Notes under the pieces: generated by a model
Database searches by the model: none
Told to the model about the DNA's origin: nothing
The model's input: the letters and a program-made list of their open reading frames with translations, nothing else
Program-made: the position numbers and the translations under genes
Shown here: in pieces, positions 6,000 to 12,306 of the stretch
Layout: each line of letters begins with the position of its first letter
Numbering within the stretch: position 1 is the first letter of the stretch
Assembly: GCA_025655635.1 (NCBI GenBank)
Contig: JAHXIM010000356.1
Coordinates: forward strand, 1-12,306
Reading direction: 5' to 3'
Origin: a gamma proteobacterium symbiont of Lucinoma myriamae
GTDB lineage: Bacteria; Pseudomonadota; Gammaproteobacteria; GRL18
DNA: 12,306 bases

Positions 6000-7864
6000 A
6001 GCAGAGCATTAAAAAGAATCAAACACAGCAATCCCTGGCCGATTCAATTAAAGCCGGTTTGTACAAATTATGGTCATTCCCCGGTGGTATAAAACTACCG
6101 GGCAATAAGTCCCAGTCAAATCATCAGCCCATTACCAGCGCAAAAACAGCCCGACAGTTAGTGATTCCTTTAAATCAACATATAGGTCAGGCGGCAGAAC
6201 CCGTCGTTCAGGTGGGCGATAAAGTATTGAAAGGGCAAGTTCTTGGTCATGCCCATGGGATTATCAGTGCTCCGGTACATGCCTCTGGCTCCGGCATTGT
6301 CACTGCCATTGAAGAACGCCCGATTCCTCACCCCTCCGGTCTTAGTGCATTATGTGTCGTGATTGATACTGATGATTATGAGCAATGTGTAGAATACACA
6401 CCGCTGATCAGAGAAAATAAAGTCAGTGAAGCTCAAGCCGGTGAAACCAGAGAGAACTCAGCAGATGAGCAAAGCATCACTGCTCTGAGTAATGAACAAA
6501 TTAATTCACAAATTGCCGATGCCGGTATTGTCGGATTAGGCGGCGCACTATTTCCTGCTGCGGCAAAGCTGCATACTGCGGAAAAAATGCATACTGATAC
6601 ACTCATTATTAATGCAGCAGAATGTGAGCCTTATATTACCTGTGATGATGTATTAATGCGTTATCGCCCGGAAGAAGTCATTCTGGGTATCTTATTAATT
6701 AAAAAAGTAGTCGGTGCTAAGAAATGTCTGATCGGCATTGAAGATAATAAACCAGAAGCTTACGAGGCATTATTAAGTGCTATCAGTGGCTATACTCATG
6801 CTCATAAGACAGCTCAGACAGAACCTCAGATTGAAATTATTCCAGTACCGGCTCGTTATCCTGCCGGTGGTGAAAAACAGTTAATTCAGGTACTTACCGG
6901 TAAAGAAGTCCCTTCTCGCGGCTTACCCATGGACATTGGCATTATCTGCCACAATGTGGCCACCGCAGCAGCAGTCTATCAGGCGGTGTATCGTGGTGAA
7001 CCACTAATTTCCAGAATTGTGACTATTACCGGTGGTGCCGTTAAAGTACCGCAAAATATGGAAGTGCCTATAGGCACACCCATTCGTGATGTACTCACTC
7101 AGGCGGGTCTCAATGAAGAGAAAATAGAAAAAGTCATTATGGGCGGACCAATGATGGGCTTTGCTCTGCCGTCAATTGATATTCCCGTGACCAAGGCTAC
7201 CAACTGTCTGCTGATTAGTGAAAAAGATGAGTTGACTACTCCGCCGCCTGCTATGCCCTGCATCCGTTGTGCTCGTTGTTCAGACAGTTGTCCCATGTCT
7301 TTATTACCACAACAAATGTATTTGTATGCAAAATCCCGTGAGCTGGATAAGCTGCAGGAATATAATCTTTTTGACTGTATTGAATGCGGCTGCTGCTCTT
7401 ATGCCTGCCCCAGTAATATCCCGCTGGTTCAGTATTATCGTTATGCCAAAAATGAAATTAACAATAAGACTCAGGAGCGCAATAAAGCCGATCTCGCGCG
7501 TAAACGTCATGAGTTCCGTGAAGAACGACTGGAAAAGGCAAAATTAGCCAAAGCCGAAGCGGCACGTCTGCGCAAAGAAAAACTGGCGAAGAAAAAAGCC
7601 CTGGATGCAGAAAAAGCGAAGCAGGAAGAAGCTAAAGAAGCCTCCTCTGATGATAAAAGTGATAGCACAGCCAGTGAAAAATCTGCTGCTAATACTACTG
7701 CTGCTAATAGTGCCGATCTGATCCAGGAAGCAATAGCTCGCGCCAAAATCAAAAAAGCACAGCAGCAATCACAAAGAAAAAATACTGAAAACCTCACCGA
7801 GGATCAGCAAAATCAAATTGACGAAGCTAATGAACGACGCAGCAAAAATAGTCAAATTGAGTAA
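5996..7864 (+). CDS. rsxC: RsxC/RnfC, NADH- and FMN-binding subunit of the Rsx/Rnf complex
   Basis: This 622-residue peripheral membrane protein is the NADH-side subunit, with a NuoF-like flavin/NADH fold and two 4Fe-4S motifs (Cys422, 425, 428, 432 and Cys461, 464, 467, 471). The barrel-sandwich-like N-terminal part includes VIPLNQHIG and SAPVHASGSG. Two features are unusual. The glycine-rich flavin-loop motif, normally close to GLGGAGFPT, reads GLGGALFPA (residues 180-188). An acidic stretch of about 20 residues is also inserted just before it (near 140-165) relative to E. coli. The tail after about residue 495 is a long Lys/Glu/Ala-rich, probably coiled-coil extension, as in many gammaproteobacterial RsxC proteins, and its length varies widely between species. 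The start overlaps the rsxB stop by four bases (ATGA), with GGAG at 5981-5984. Confidence 0.96.
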   Translation: MKQSIKKNQTQQSLADSIKAGLYKLWSFPGGIKLPGNKSQSNHQPITSAKTARQLVIPLNQHIGQAAEPVVQVGDKVLKGQVLGHAHGIISAPVHASGSGIVTAIEERPIPHPSGLSALCVVIDTDDYEQCVEYTPLIRENKVSEAQAGETRENSADEQSITALSNEQINSQIADAGIVGLGGALFPAAAKLHTAEKMHTDTLIINAAECEPYITCDDVLMRYRPEEVILGILLIKKVVGAKKCLIGIEDNKPEAYEALLSAISGYTHAHKTAQTEPQIEIIPVPARYPAGGEKQLIQVLTGKEVPSRGLPMDIGIICHNVATAAAVYQAVYRGEPLISRIVTITGGAVKVPQNMEVPIGTPIRDVLTQAGLNEEKIEKVIMGGPMMGFALPSIDIPVTKATNCLLISEKDELTTPPPAMPCIRCARCSDSCPMSLLPQQMYLYAKSRELDKLQEYNLFDCIECGCCSYACPSNIPLVQYYRYAKNEINNKTQERNKADLARKRHEFREERLEKAKLAKAEAARLRKEKLAKKKALDAEKAKQEEAKEASSDDKSDSTASEKSAANTTAANSADLIQEAIARAKIKKAQQQSQRKNTENLTEDQQNQIDEANERRSKNSQIE

Positions 7865-7880
7865 GGATCGTGAACGATCC
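7865..7880 (+). other. Hairpin in the rsxC-rsxD gap
   Basis: Directly after the rsxC stop codon, GGATCG and CGATCC form a perfect 6-bp stem around a TGAA tetraloop. It lies in the 45-base gap between rsxC and rsxD, the largest gap inside the operon. No T-run follows, so it is not a standard terminator. It could protect the upstream mRNA from 3' exonucleases, mark a processing site or adjust the ratio of subunits. These roles are inferred from position. Confidence 0.55.
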
Positions 7881-7909
7881 TCAATACCATAGGAATCAAT
7901 AACAGCATT

Positions 7910-8983
7910 ATGTTTTTAGCCCAGAGTTCACCTTATTTAAAACCAGACCTGAACGTATCAAAAATGATGCGTGTAGTCACTCTATTAATGGTGCCCGGCA
8001 TATTAACAGCCACCTATGTCTTTGGTTATGGCGTTTTAGTCAATATCTTGCTGGCTATTGTGTTTGCCCTGTCGTTTGAAGCCATTATTCTTTATCTGAG
8101 AAAGCGTCCCGTTAGAGTCTATATCAATGATAATAGTGCACTGCTCACTGCGGTCATTATTGGCGTTGCACTACCCCCTCTGGCGCCCTGGTGGCTCACT
8201 TTTGTTGGTGTTTTTTTTGCTATTGTCGTTGCTAAACAGCTGTATGGCGGAATTGGTTATAATACCTTCAATCCGGCCATGGTAGCCTATGCCATTTTGC
8301 TGGTATCCTTTCCCGCACAAATGACCACCTATTGGCAAACACCGGTAATGCTGCTCTCTCATGTGGACGGACAGACATTAAGTTTATTAGAAACAGTCCA
8401 GTTTCAATTATTTTCTCAGCTTCCTGCTAATGTAACAATGGATGCACTCACCTTTGCATCACCGCTGAGCATTGTGCGTACTTCCGTATTAAGCGGTGCC
8501 GCCACAATTGGTGAGATTGATGCTCAGGGCAATGCCTTTGGTGTATTTGGCGGTATCGGTACAGAATGGGTTAATCTGGCCTTTTTAGCCGGCGGATTAT
8601 TCATGCTGCGTAAAGGTCTGATCAGCTGGCATATCCCTATTTCTTTACTTGCCATGCTGGGATTTTTATCTCTATTATTCGGCAGTTTTGAGCTGGACAG
8701 CAACCCGTCACCACTGTTCCACCTGTTTTCCGGTGCCACCATGCTGGGAGCTTTTTTTATTGCCACCGATCCGGTCACTGCTGCTACCACACCCAGAGGC
8801 CGTATTTTTTACGGCGCTGGAATTGGTGCCTTAATTTACATCATTCGCACCTGGGGCGGCTATCCTGATGCTATTGCTTTTTCTGTGTTGCTGATGAATA
8901 TGTGTGTGCCCCTGCTTGACTATTATACCCAGCCTCGTGTCTACGGACACAAAGCTGATAATGATGATCAGGAGCAGCCATGA
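7910..8983 (+). CDS. rsxD: RsxD/RnfD, membrane flavoprotein subunit of the Rsx/Rnf complex
   Basis: This 357-residue protein has roughly nine membrane segments and resembles E. coli RsxD (352 residues) along its length. It shares the DNSALLTAVIIG, KQLYGGIGYNTFNPAMV and SGATMLGAFFIATDPVTAA blocks and the PRVYGHK ending. RnfD normally carries an FMN linked through a phosphoester to a threonine, in E. coli within a segment reading SQATPL as I recall it. The aligned segment here reads TFASPL, with Ser184 in place of that threonine and the preceding Asp-Ala-Leu kept. Either serine takes the flavin or this subunit lacks covalent FMN. A possible Shine-Dalgarno AGGA (7891-7894) is rather far from the ATG, but homology at the first residues supports this start. 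The stop overlaps the rsxG start (ATGA). Confidence 0.95.
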   Translation: MFLAQSSPYLKPDLNVSKMMRVVTLLMVPGILTATYVFGYGVLVNILLAIVFALSFEAIILYLRKRPVRVYINDNSALLTAVIIGVALPPLAPWWLTFVGVFFAIVVAKQLYGGIGYNTFNPAMVAYAILLVSFPAQMTTYWQTPVMLLSHVDGQTLSLLETVQFQLFSQLPANVTMDALTFASPLSIVRTSVLSGAATIGEIDAQGNAFGVFGGIGTEWVNLAFLAGGLFMLRKGLISWHIPISLLAMLGFLSLLFGSFELDSNPSPLFHLFSGATMLGAFFIATDPVTAATTPRGRIFYGAGIGALIYIIRTWGGYPDAIAFSVLLMNMCVPLLDYYTQPRVYGHKADNDDQEQP

Positions 8984-9666
8984 AGGCATCACTATTACGC
9001 AACATGTTAATTAGTGCTGCATTGCTGGCGACTTTTGGCGGTTTGGGTACTGCGCTGGTCATGTTCACATTTGAGGCCACAAAAGATAAAATTGAGGCCA
9101 GTGAAAAAGCCAATCTGCTGCGCAATTTGAACAATATTATTCCACCCGATAGTCATAGCAACAATCTGCTGGACAACCAGCTTCTGGTACCTGCCAGCTC
9201 TAAATTAGGCCAAACAAAAGCCACAACCGTTTATCAAGCCTGGCAAGGTGAAACCCCTGTGGCTATTGCTTTTCCTATTATCAGCAATGAAGGTTATAGT
9301 GGTGAAATCAAACTGCTTATTGCGATTAAAGCCAATGGCCATATTTTCGGTGTTCGGGTAATCAGTCATAAAGAAACACCCGGCCTGGGCGATAAAATAG
9401 AAATTGCTAAAGATGACTGGATTTTAGGTTTTAATGACAAACACTTGATCGAGTCAATGACAGCCCCCTGGAAAGTTAAAAAAGACGGCGGTAGTTTCGA
9501 TCAATTTACCGGAGCCACTATTACTCCACGCGCTATCGTTAATGCTGTTTTTAAAGCACTGGATTATTACAATCATAATCACAACAAACTATTTCTTGAT
9601 CAGGCCAAATACGATGAATTGTACGGCACGACTGATAAGCTGAGAAAACCTTATGGCAAACACTGA
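8980..9666 (+). CDS. rsxG: RsxG/RnfG, periplasmic covalent-FMN subunit of the Rsx/Rnf complex
   Basis: This 228-residue protein has one N-terminal membrane anchor (about residues 8-30) and a periplasmic FMN-binding domain. The flavinylation motif is intact: DQFTGATITP, with Thr180 the predicted attachment site for FMN placed by the ApbE transferase. The conserved segment SHKETPGLGDKIE also matches the family. The length is a little above that of E. coli RsxG (206). The ATG overlaps the rsxD stop, and AGGAG at 8970-8974 is a good ribosome binding site. No apbE gene is in the window, so flavin loading must depend on a gene elsewhere. Confidence 0.96.
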   Translation: MKASLLRNMLISAALLATFGGLGTALVMFTFEATKDKIEASEKANLLRNLNNIIPPDSHSNNLLDNQLLVPASSKLGQTKATTVYQAWQGETPVAIAFPIISNEGYSGEIKLLIAIKANGHIFGVRVISHKETPGLGDKIEIAKDDWILGFNDKHLIESMTAPWKVKKDGGSFDQFTGATITPRAIVNAVFKALDYYNHNHNKLFLDQAKYDELYGTTDKLRKPYGKH

Positions 9667-10405
9667 AACCCAAACAGACACTCAAATAGAAGATGAGTCA
9701 AAACTATCGTTAATTGAAGAATATGCACCCATTGCCAAAGATGGTTTGTGGACTAATAATGCCGTTTTTGCACAAATGCTGGGGCTATGTCCTTTACTGG
9801 CTGTGTCAAACTCTGTGGTCAATGCTCTGGGCTTAGGTATTGCCACCATCATGGTCATGATCCTGTCTAATGTGTCAGTCTCATTAATTCGCAATATCGT
9901 GCGTCCTGAAATTCGTCTGCCGGTTTTTGTGGTCATTATTGCCTCAGCCGTGACAACTATTGAATTAATTATTCATGCCTGGTTTCATGAGCTCTATCTG
10001 GTATTAGGTATTTTTATCCCGCTGATTGTGACCAATTGCGCCATTATTGCCCGTGCTGAAGCATTTGCATCAAAAAATACTTTGGGTAAATCATTTTTTG
10101 ACGGACTGATGATGGGGCTGGGCTTCGCCCTGGTGCTTGTTACGCTGGGTGCATTCCGTGAAGTCATCGGTATAGGTACTTTATTTGCCAATGCCCACAT
10201 CATGTTTGGTGAAGGGATGCAATGGCTTACTATTGAAGTTTTTTCAGATTATGACGGATTTTTATTGGCCATATTACCCCCCGGAGCCTTTATAGGACTG
10301 GCTTTTTTATTAGCTGCCCGAAATCTTTTCGAGAAAAAAAGAAAAGACAAAGAGAAGCAGAAAAAGCAGCAGGAAAAATTAACACTTGAAGCATCTGCTG
10401 TATAA
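9653..10405 (+). CDS. rsxE: RsxE/RnfE, membrane subunit of the Rsx/Rnf complex
   Basis: This 250-residue membrane protein with about six hydrophobic segments is the partner and homologue of RsxA. Cysteines 46 (MLGLCPLLAV) and 129 (IVTNCAIIAR) mirror those of RsxA and are placed to hold the shared Fe-S centre. Compared with E. coli RsxE (231 residues) it has about 20 extra polar residues at the N-terminus before GLWTNN, and a Lys/Gln-rich cytoplasmic tail. The extended start overlaps the end of rsxG by 14 bases; no other ATG lies before the conserved region, so I keep it. Overlap suggests translational coupling. Confidence 0.95.
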   Translation: MANTETQTDTQIEDESKLSLIEEYAPIAKDGLWTNNAVFAQMLGLCPLLAVSNSVVNALGLGIATIMVMILSNVSVSLIRNIVRPEIRLPVFVVIIASAVTTIELIIHAWFHELYLVLGIFIPLIVTNCAIIARAEAFASKNTLGKSFFDGLMMGLGFALVLVTLGAFREVIGIGTLFANAHIMFGEGMQWLTIEVFSDYDGFLLAILPPGAFIGLAFLLAARNLFEKKRKDKEKQKKQQEKLTLEASAV

Positions 10406-10449
10406 AGGGACTCACGTTAAGCGTTAATAAAAGGTAAGACAATAGTAAT

Positions 10450-11085
10450 ATGAATAAAGCAAAACGCATTGAGATATTTTCCCGCCTGCGCGCAGATAAT
10501 CCACACCCTACCACTGAACTTAATTTTAGCAATCCCTTTGAATTACTTATCGCCGTTATTTTGTCGGCTCAGGCAACAGATAAGGGGGTGAACAAAGCTA
10601 CAGCCATACTCTACCCGGTTGCCAATACACCCGAAGCCATTGTTGCTCTGGGTGAAGACGGCTTAAAGGAATATATAAAAACCATCGGTTTATACAATAG
10701 TAAGGGCAAAAATATTATAAAAGCCTGCCGGATGTTAATTGATCTGCATAATAGTGAAGTACCGGATAATCGAGTATCCTTAGAAGCATTACCAGGAGTG
10801 GGTCGTAAAACAGCCAATGTAGTGCTTAATACTGCCTTTGGCCATCCAACCATGGCAGTAGACACACATATTTTCAGAGTATCTAATCGCACTAAAATCG
10901 CCCATGGTAAAGATGTAGTCGAGGTTGAAAAACGTCTGGTGCGACTCATACCTGACGAGTTTATGATGGATGCCCATCACTGGTTAATTTTATTGGGCCG
11001 CTATATCTGTACGGCCAGAAAGCCTAAGTGCGATGCTTGTCTTATTGAAGATTTGTGTGAATTTAAAAAGAAGATGTATGATTAA
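10450..11085 (+). CDS. nth: Endonuclease III, DNA glycosylase/AP lyase
   Basis: This 211-residue protein removes oxidised pyrimidines from DNA and cuts at abasic sites, the first step of base excision repair. It aligns with E. coli Nth (also 211 residues) without apparent gaps, from memory. The helix-hairpin-helix LPGVGRKTANVVL includes the catalytic lysine (120), and AVDTHIFRVSNRT includes the catalytic aspartate (138). The C-terminal 4Fe-4S loop has cysteines 187, 194, 197 and 203. It lies 44 bases after rsxE with no terminator between, so it is probably co-transcribed with the rsx genes, as in E. coli. A possible ribosome binding site AAGG (10431-10434) is rather far from the ATG. Confidence 0.97.
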   Translation: MNKAKRIEIFSRLRADNPHPTTELNFSNPFELLIAVILSAQATDKGVNKATAILYPVANTPEAIVALGEDGLKEYIKTIGLYNSKGKNIIKACRMLIDLHNSEVPDNRVSLEALPGVGRKTANVVLNTAFGHPTMAVDTHIFRVSNRTKIAHGKDVVEVEKRLVRLIPDEFMMDAHHWLILLGRYICTARKPKCDACLIEDLCEFKKKMYD

Positions 11086-11124
11086 CCTAGAATAATCAGT
11101 TAACATTTACTGGTTTTTCCAGGT

Positions 11125-12220
11125 TTAAGGCATCATCATTCCTCTAATCGTAAAGAACAATAGCGCGGCCATTATTCCCGACACAGGGACTGTAATCACC
11201 CAGGCAGCAACAATCCTATAAAGATGTGAACGCTTGACCAATTCAGTGTTATAAACTTTTTTAAGCTGTTTACGTTCTTTTTTTGTTAAATGTGCTTTAG
11301 CTGATTTAATTTTCAGCTCATAAAGCAACTGACGTTTTTCTTCTAAAGCTGCTTTTTTGAACTCGAGCAAAAATGCTTCCACTTCTTCCGGATTATCACT
11401 TTCATGGTGGTGCTTAATTTCTTCTACCATTGCACCATAACTTGTCTTCAGATATTCACGTAGAAATCCCACACCAAAGATACCGCCAACAGCGATATGA
11501 GTTGAGCTGACCGGCAAGCCCAATTGAGAAGCAATAATCACCGTAATGGCTGCCGCCATTGCCACACAAAAAGCACGCATTTTATTCAATTCTGTAATTT
11601 CATAACCTACCGTCCTAATTAATTTTGGACCATATAGTGCCAGTCCTACAACAATACCAAAAGCACCAATCATCATAACCCATAAGGGTATTGATGTTTT
11701 AGCGGCAACTTGACCACTACTAAGTACTTCATTAATTGCCGCCAGAGGACCCACCGCATTAGCCACATCATTAGCTCCATGAGCAAAACTGAGCAATGCG
11801 GCAGAAAATATTAAGGGGAGTGTAAACAGCGAATTGATGCTTTCTTTGTCATTTGATAACTTATCAGCAGCTTTAATAATCAAGGGTTTTACGATAAAGA
11901 AAATAACCAGCGTAATAACTAAGCCTGTGCCGGCAGCGGTCAAAAAATCAACTTCCCATATTTTTCTCAATCCCTTAAGAATTAAGTAAGTAGAAAAAGC
12001 CCAGACCATAACCGCAATAAAAATAGGAACAATTTTTTTTGCCACCTCAAGCATATCGGTACGATAAGTAATAAAATATTTAATCAGATAAAGAAATACT
12101 GCGACAATCAGACCTCCCTGCATAGGGGAAATCACCCAGCTTACAGCAATAGCTCCCATTTTGTCCCAATTTGCAACGCCTATTCCACCGGCAGCGATAC
12201 CAGCACCCAATACACCACCA
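11125..12220 (-). CDS. PiT-family phosphate permease, 3' part only, 5' side cut by a group II intron
   Basis: About 365 codons remain of an inorganic phosphate transporter of the PiT family, which imports phosphate with a cation across the inner membrane. The second copy of the family signature is present as FAHGANDVANAVGPLAA, followed by LPVSSTHIAVGGIFGVG. Many hydrophobic segments and a charged cytoplasmic loop (around EEVEAFLLEFKK) are visible. The N-terminal copy of the signature is missing. The frame stays coherent up to GGVLGAGIAAGG, which resembles the segment after the N-terminal STTHS motif in this family. It then passes directly into the 3' end of a group II intron at 12220/12221. 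An ATG is not available; the TTG at 12208-12210 is not a credible natural start. The intron is in the sense direction, so splicing could restore the message; otherwise the gene is broken. The gene is convergent with nth. Confidence 0.9.
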
Positions 12221-12306
12221 ATCGGGTAGCCACAGGTTTCTCTCCTACAGCCCCCACACCACCCATCATGCGGGTCCGCAATGGGCGGTTCACTAACCGT
12301 AATGAA
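12221..12306 (-). mobile_element. 3' end of a group II intron inserted in the PiT gene
   Basis: The minus-strand sequence from the window edge to 12221 is the terminal part of a bacterial group II intron. It holds a domain V hairpin, then a domain VI hairpin with a bulged A, then the 3' boundary ...CCCGAT, which ends in AT as expected for the AY rule. The first exon base is T at 12220, so the intron splits a codon (probably Ile) after its second base. The intron-encoded reverse transcriptase and domains I-IV would lie beyond 12306 and are not visible. The orientation is sense with respect to the pit gene, which is compatible with self-splicing from the pit transcript. Confidence 0.85.
12224..12291 (-). 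ncRNA. Group II intron domains V and VI
   Basis: Domain V (about 12291 down to 12256): a 9-bp lower helix (12289-12281 with 12266-12258), a two-base bulge (12268-12267, TG), a 4-bp upper helix (12280-12277 with 12272-12269) and a GACC tetraloop. Domain VI (12255 down to 12224): GGG pairs with CCC, then the unpaired A at 12227, then nine more pairs (several G-T) closed by a 7-base loop AGAGAAA. The bulged A is the expected branch point and is the seventh base from the predicted 3' end. The catalytic-triad region of domain V reads GAACCG, where the general consensus is GAGCCG. Confidence 0.85.

Noticed and set aside
7507..7797. Minus-strand reading frames opposite the rsxC tail
   Set aside because: They mirror the Lys/Glu/Ala-rich codons of RsxC, giving Phe/Ser/Leu-rich strings with no start signals or family resemblance.
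10415..10427. Tandem CGTTAA repeats between rsxE and nth
   Set aside because: Two 6-base units seven bases apart form no hairpin and have no clear link to a promoter; chance is likely.
11110..11122. CTGG-TTTTT-CCAG hairpin between nth and pit as a terminator
   Set aside because: Only four base pairs, with a mismatch next to the stem and no proper T-run on either side. Too weak to call.
12208..12306. Open reading frame continuing from pit through the intron end to the window edge
   Set aside because: The codons beyond 12222 fall in the structured domain V/VI RNA and resemble no PiT sequence. The openness is chance over about 28 codons.

Overview
This is a chromosomal window from a moderately AT-rich gammaproteobacterium. 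The evidence is gene order plus protein resemblance. The run mrp/apbC (minus), metG, rsxABCDGE, nth is a familiar gammaproteobacterial neighbourhood; E. coli has rsxABCDGE-nth, and from memory Pseudomonas has apbC-metG close to rnf-nth. The Nth protein aligns with E. coli endonuclease III end to end, as I recall that sequence. I cannot name a genus.

Layout. Bases 1-325 hold no intact gene. Bases 151-275 are a decayed, internally deleted copy of the mrp 3' end. A small HTH regulator (326-592, minus) follows, with a perfect 15-bp palindrome in its promoter region and no toxin partner beside it. A strong hairpin terminator (692-724) closes the mrp transcription unit. The mrp gene (779-1864, minus) encodes an Fe-S carrier ATPase. 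It diverges from metG (2135-4264, plus), a full-length methionyl-tRNA synthetase with a C-terminal tRNA-binding domain. Two small genes of the DUF4160 and DUF2442 families (4273-4735) sit between metG and the electron-transport operon. The six Rsx/Rnf genes (4807-10405) are tightly packed, mostly with overlapping stop and start codons. The nth gene (10450-11085) follows on the same strand. Convergent to nth is the 3' part of a PiT-family phosphate transporter gene (11125-12220, minus).

The right edge is the main surprise. At 12220/12221 the pit gene joins the 3' end of a group II intron in the same orientation. Domain VI (12224-12255) is a 12-bp helix with one bulged adenosine seven bases from the predicted 3' splice site. 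Domain V (about 12256-12291) is a hairpin with a two-base bulge. The intron body and the 5' part of pit lie outside the window.

How the genes work together: Rsx/Rnf is a membrane complex that couples electron transfer between ferredoxin and NADH to ion movement, and in E. coli it re-reduces SoxR. Mrp handles Fe-S clusters, which RsxB, RsxC and Nth all need. Within the Rsx complex two oddities stand out. RsxD carries serine where the covalently bound FMN threonine is expected, while RsxG keeps its TGAT motif. RsxC departs from the conserved glycine-rich flavin-loop motif. Other points of interest are a TGA that trims the DUF4160 protein exactly where the family has tryptophan, evenly spaced TTAACA repeats before rsxA, and a hairpin between rsxC and rsxD.
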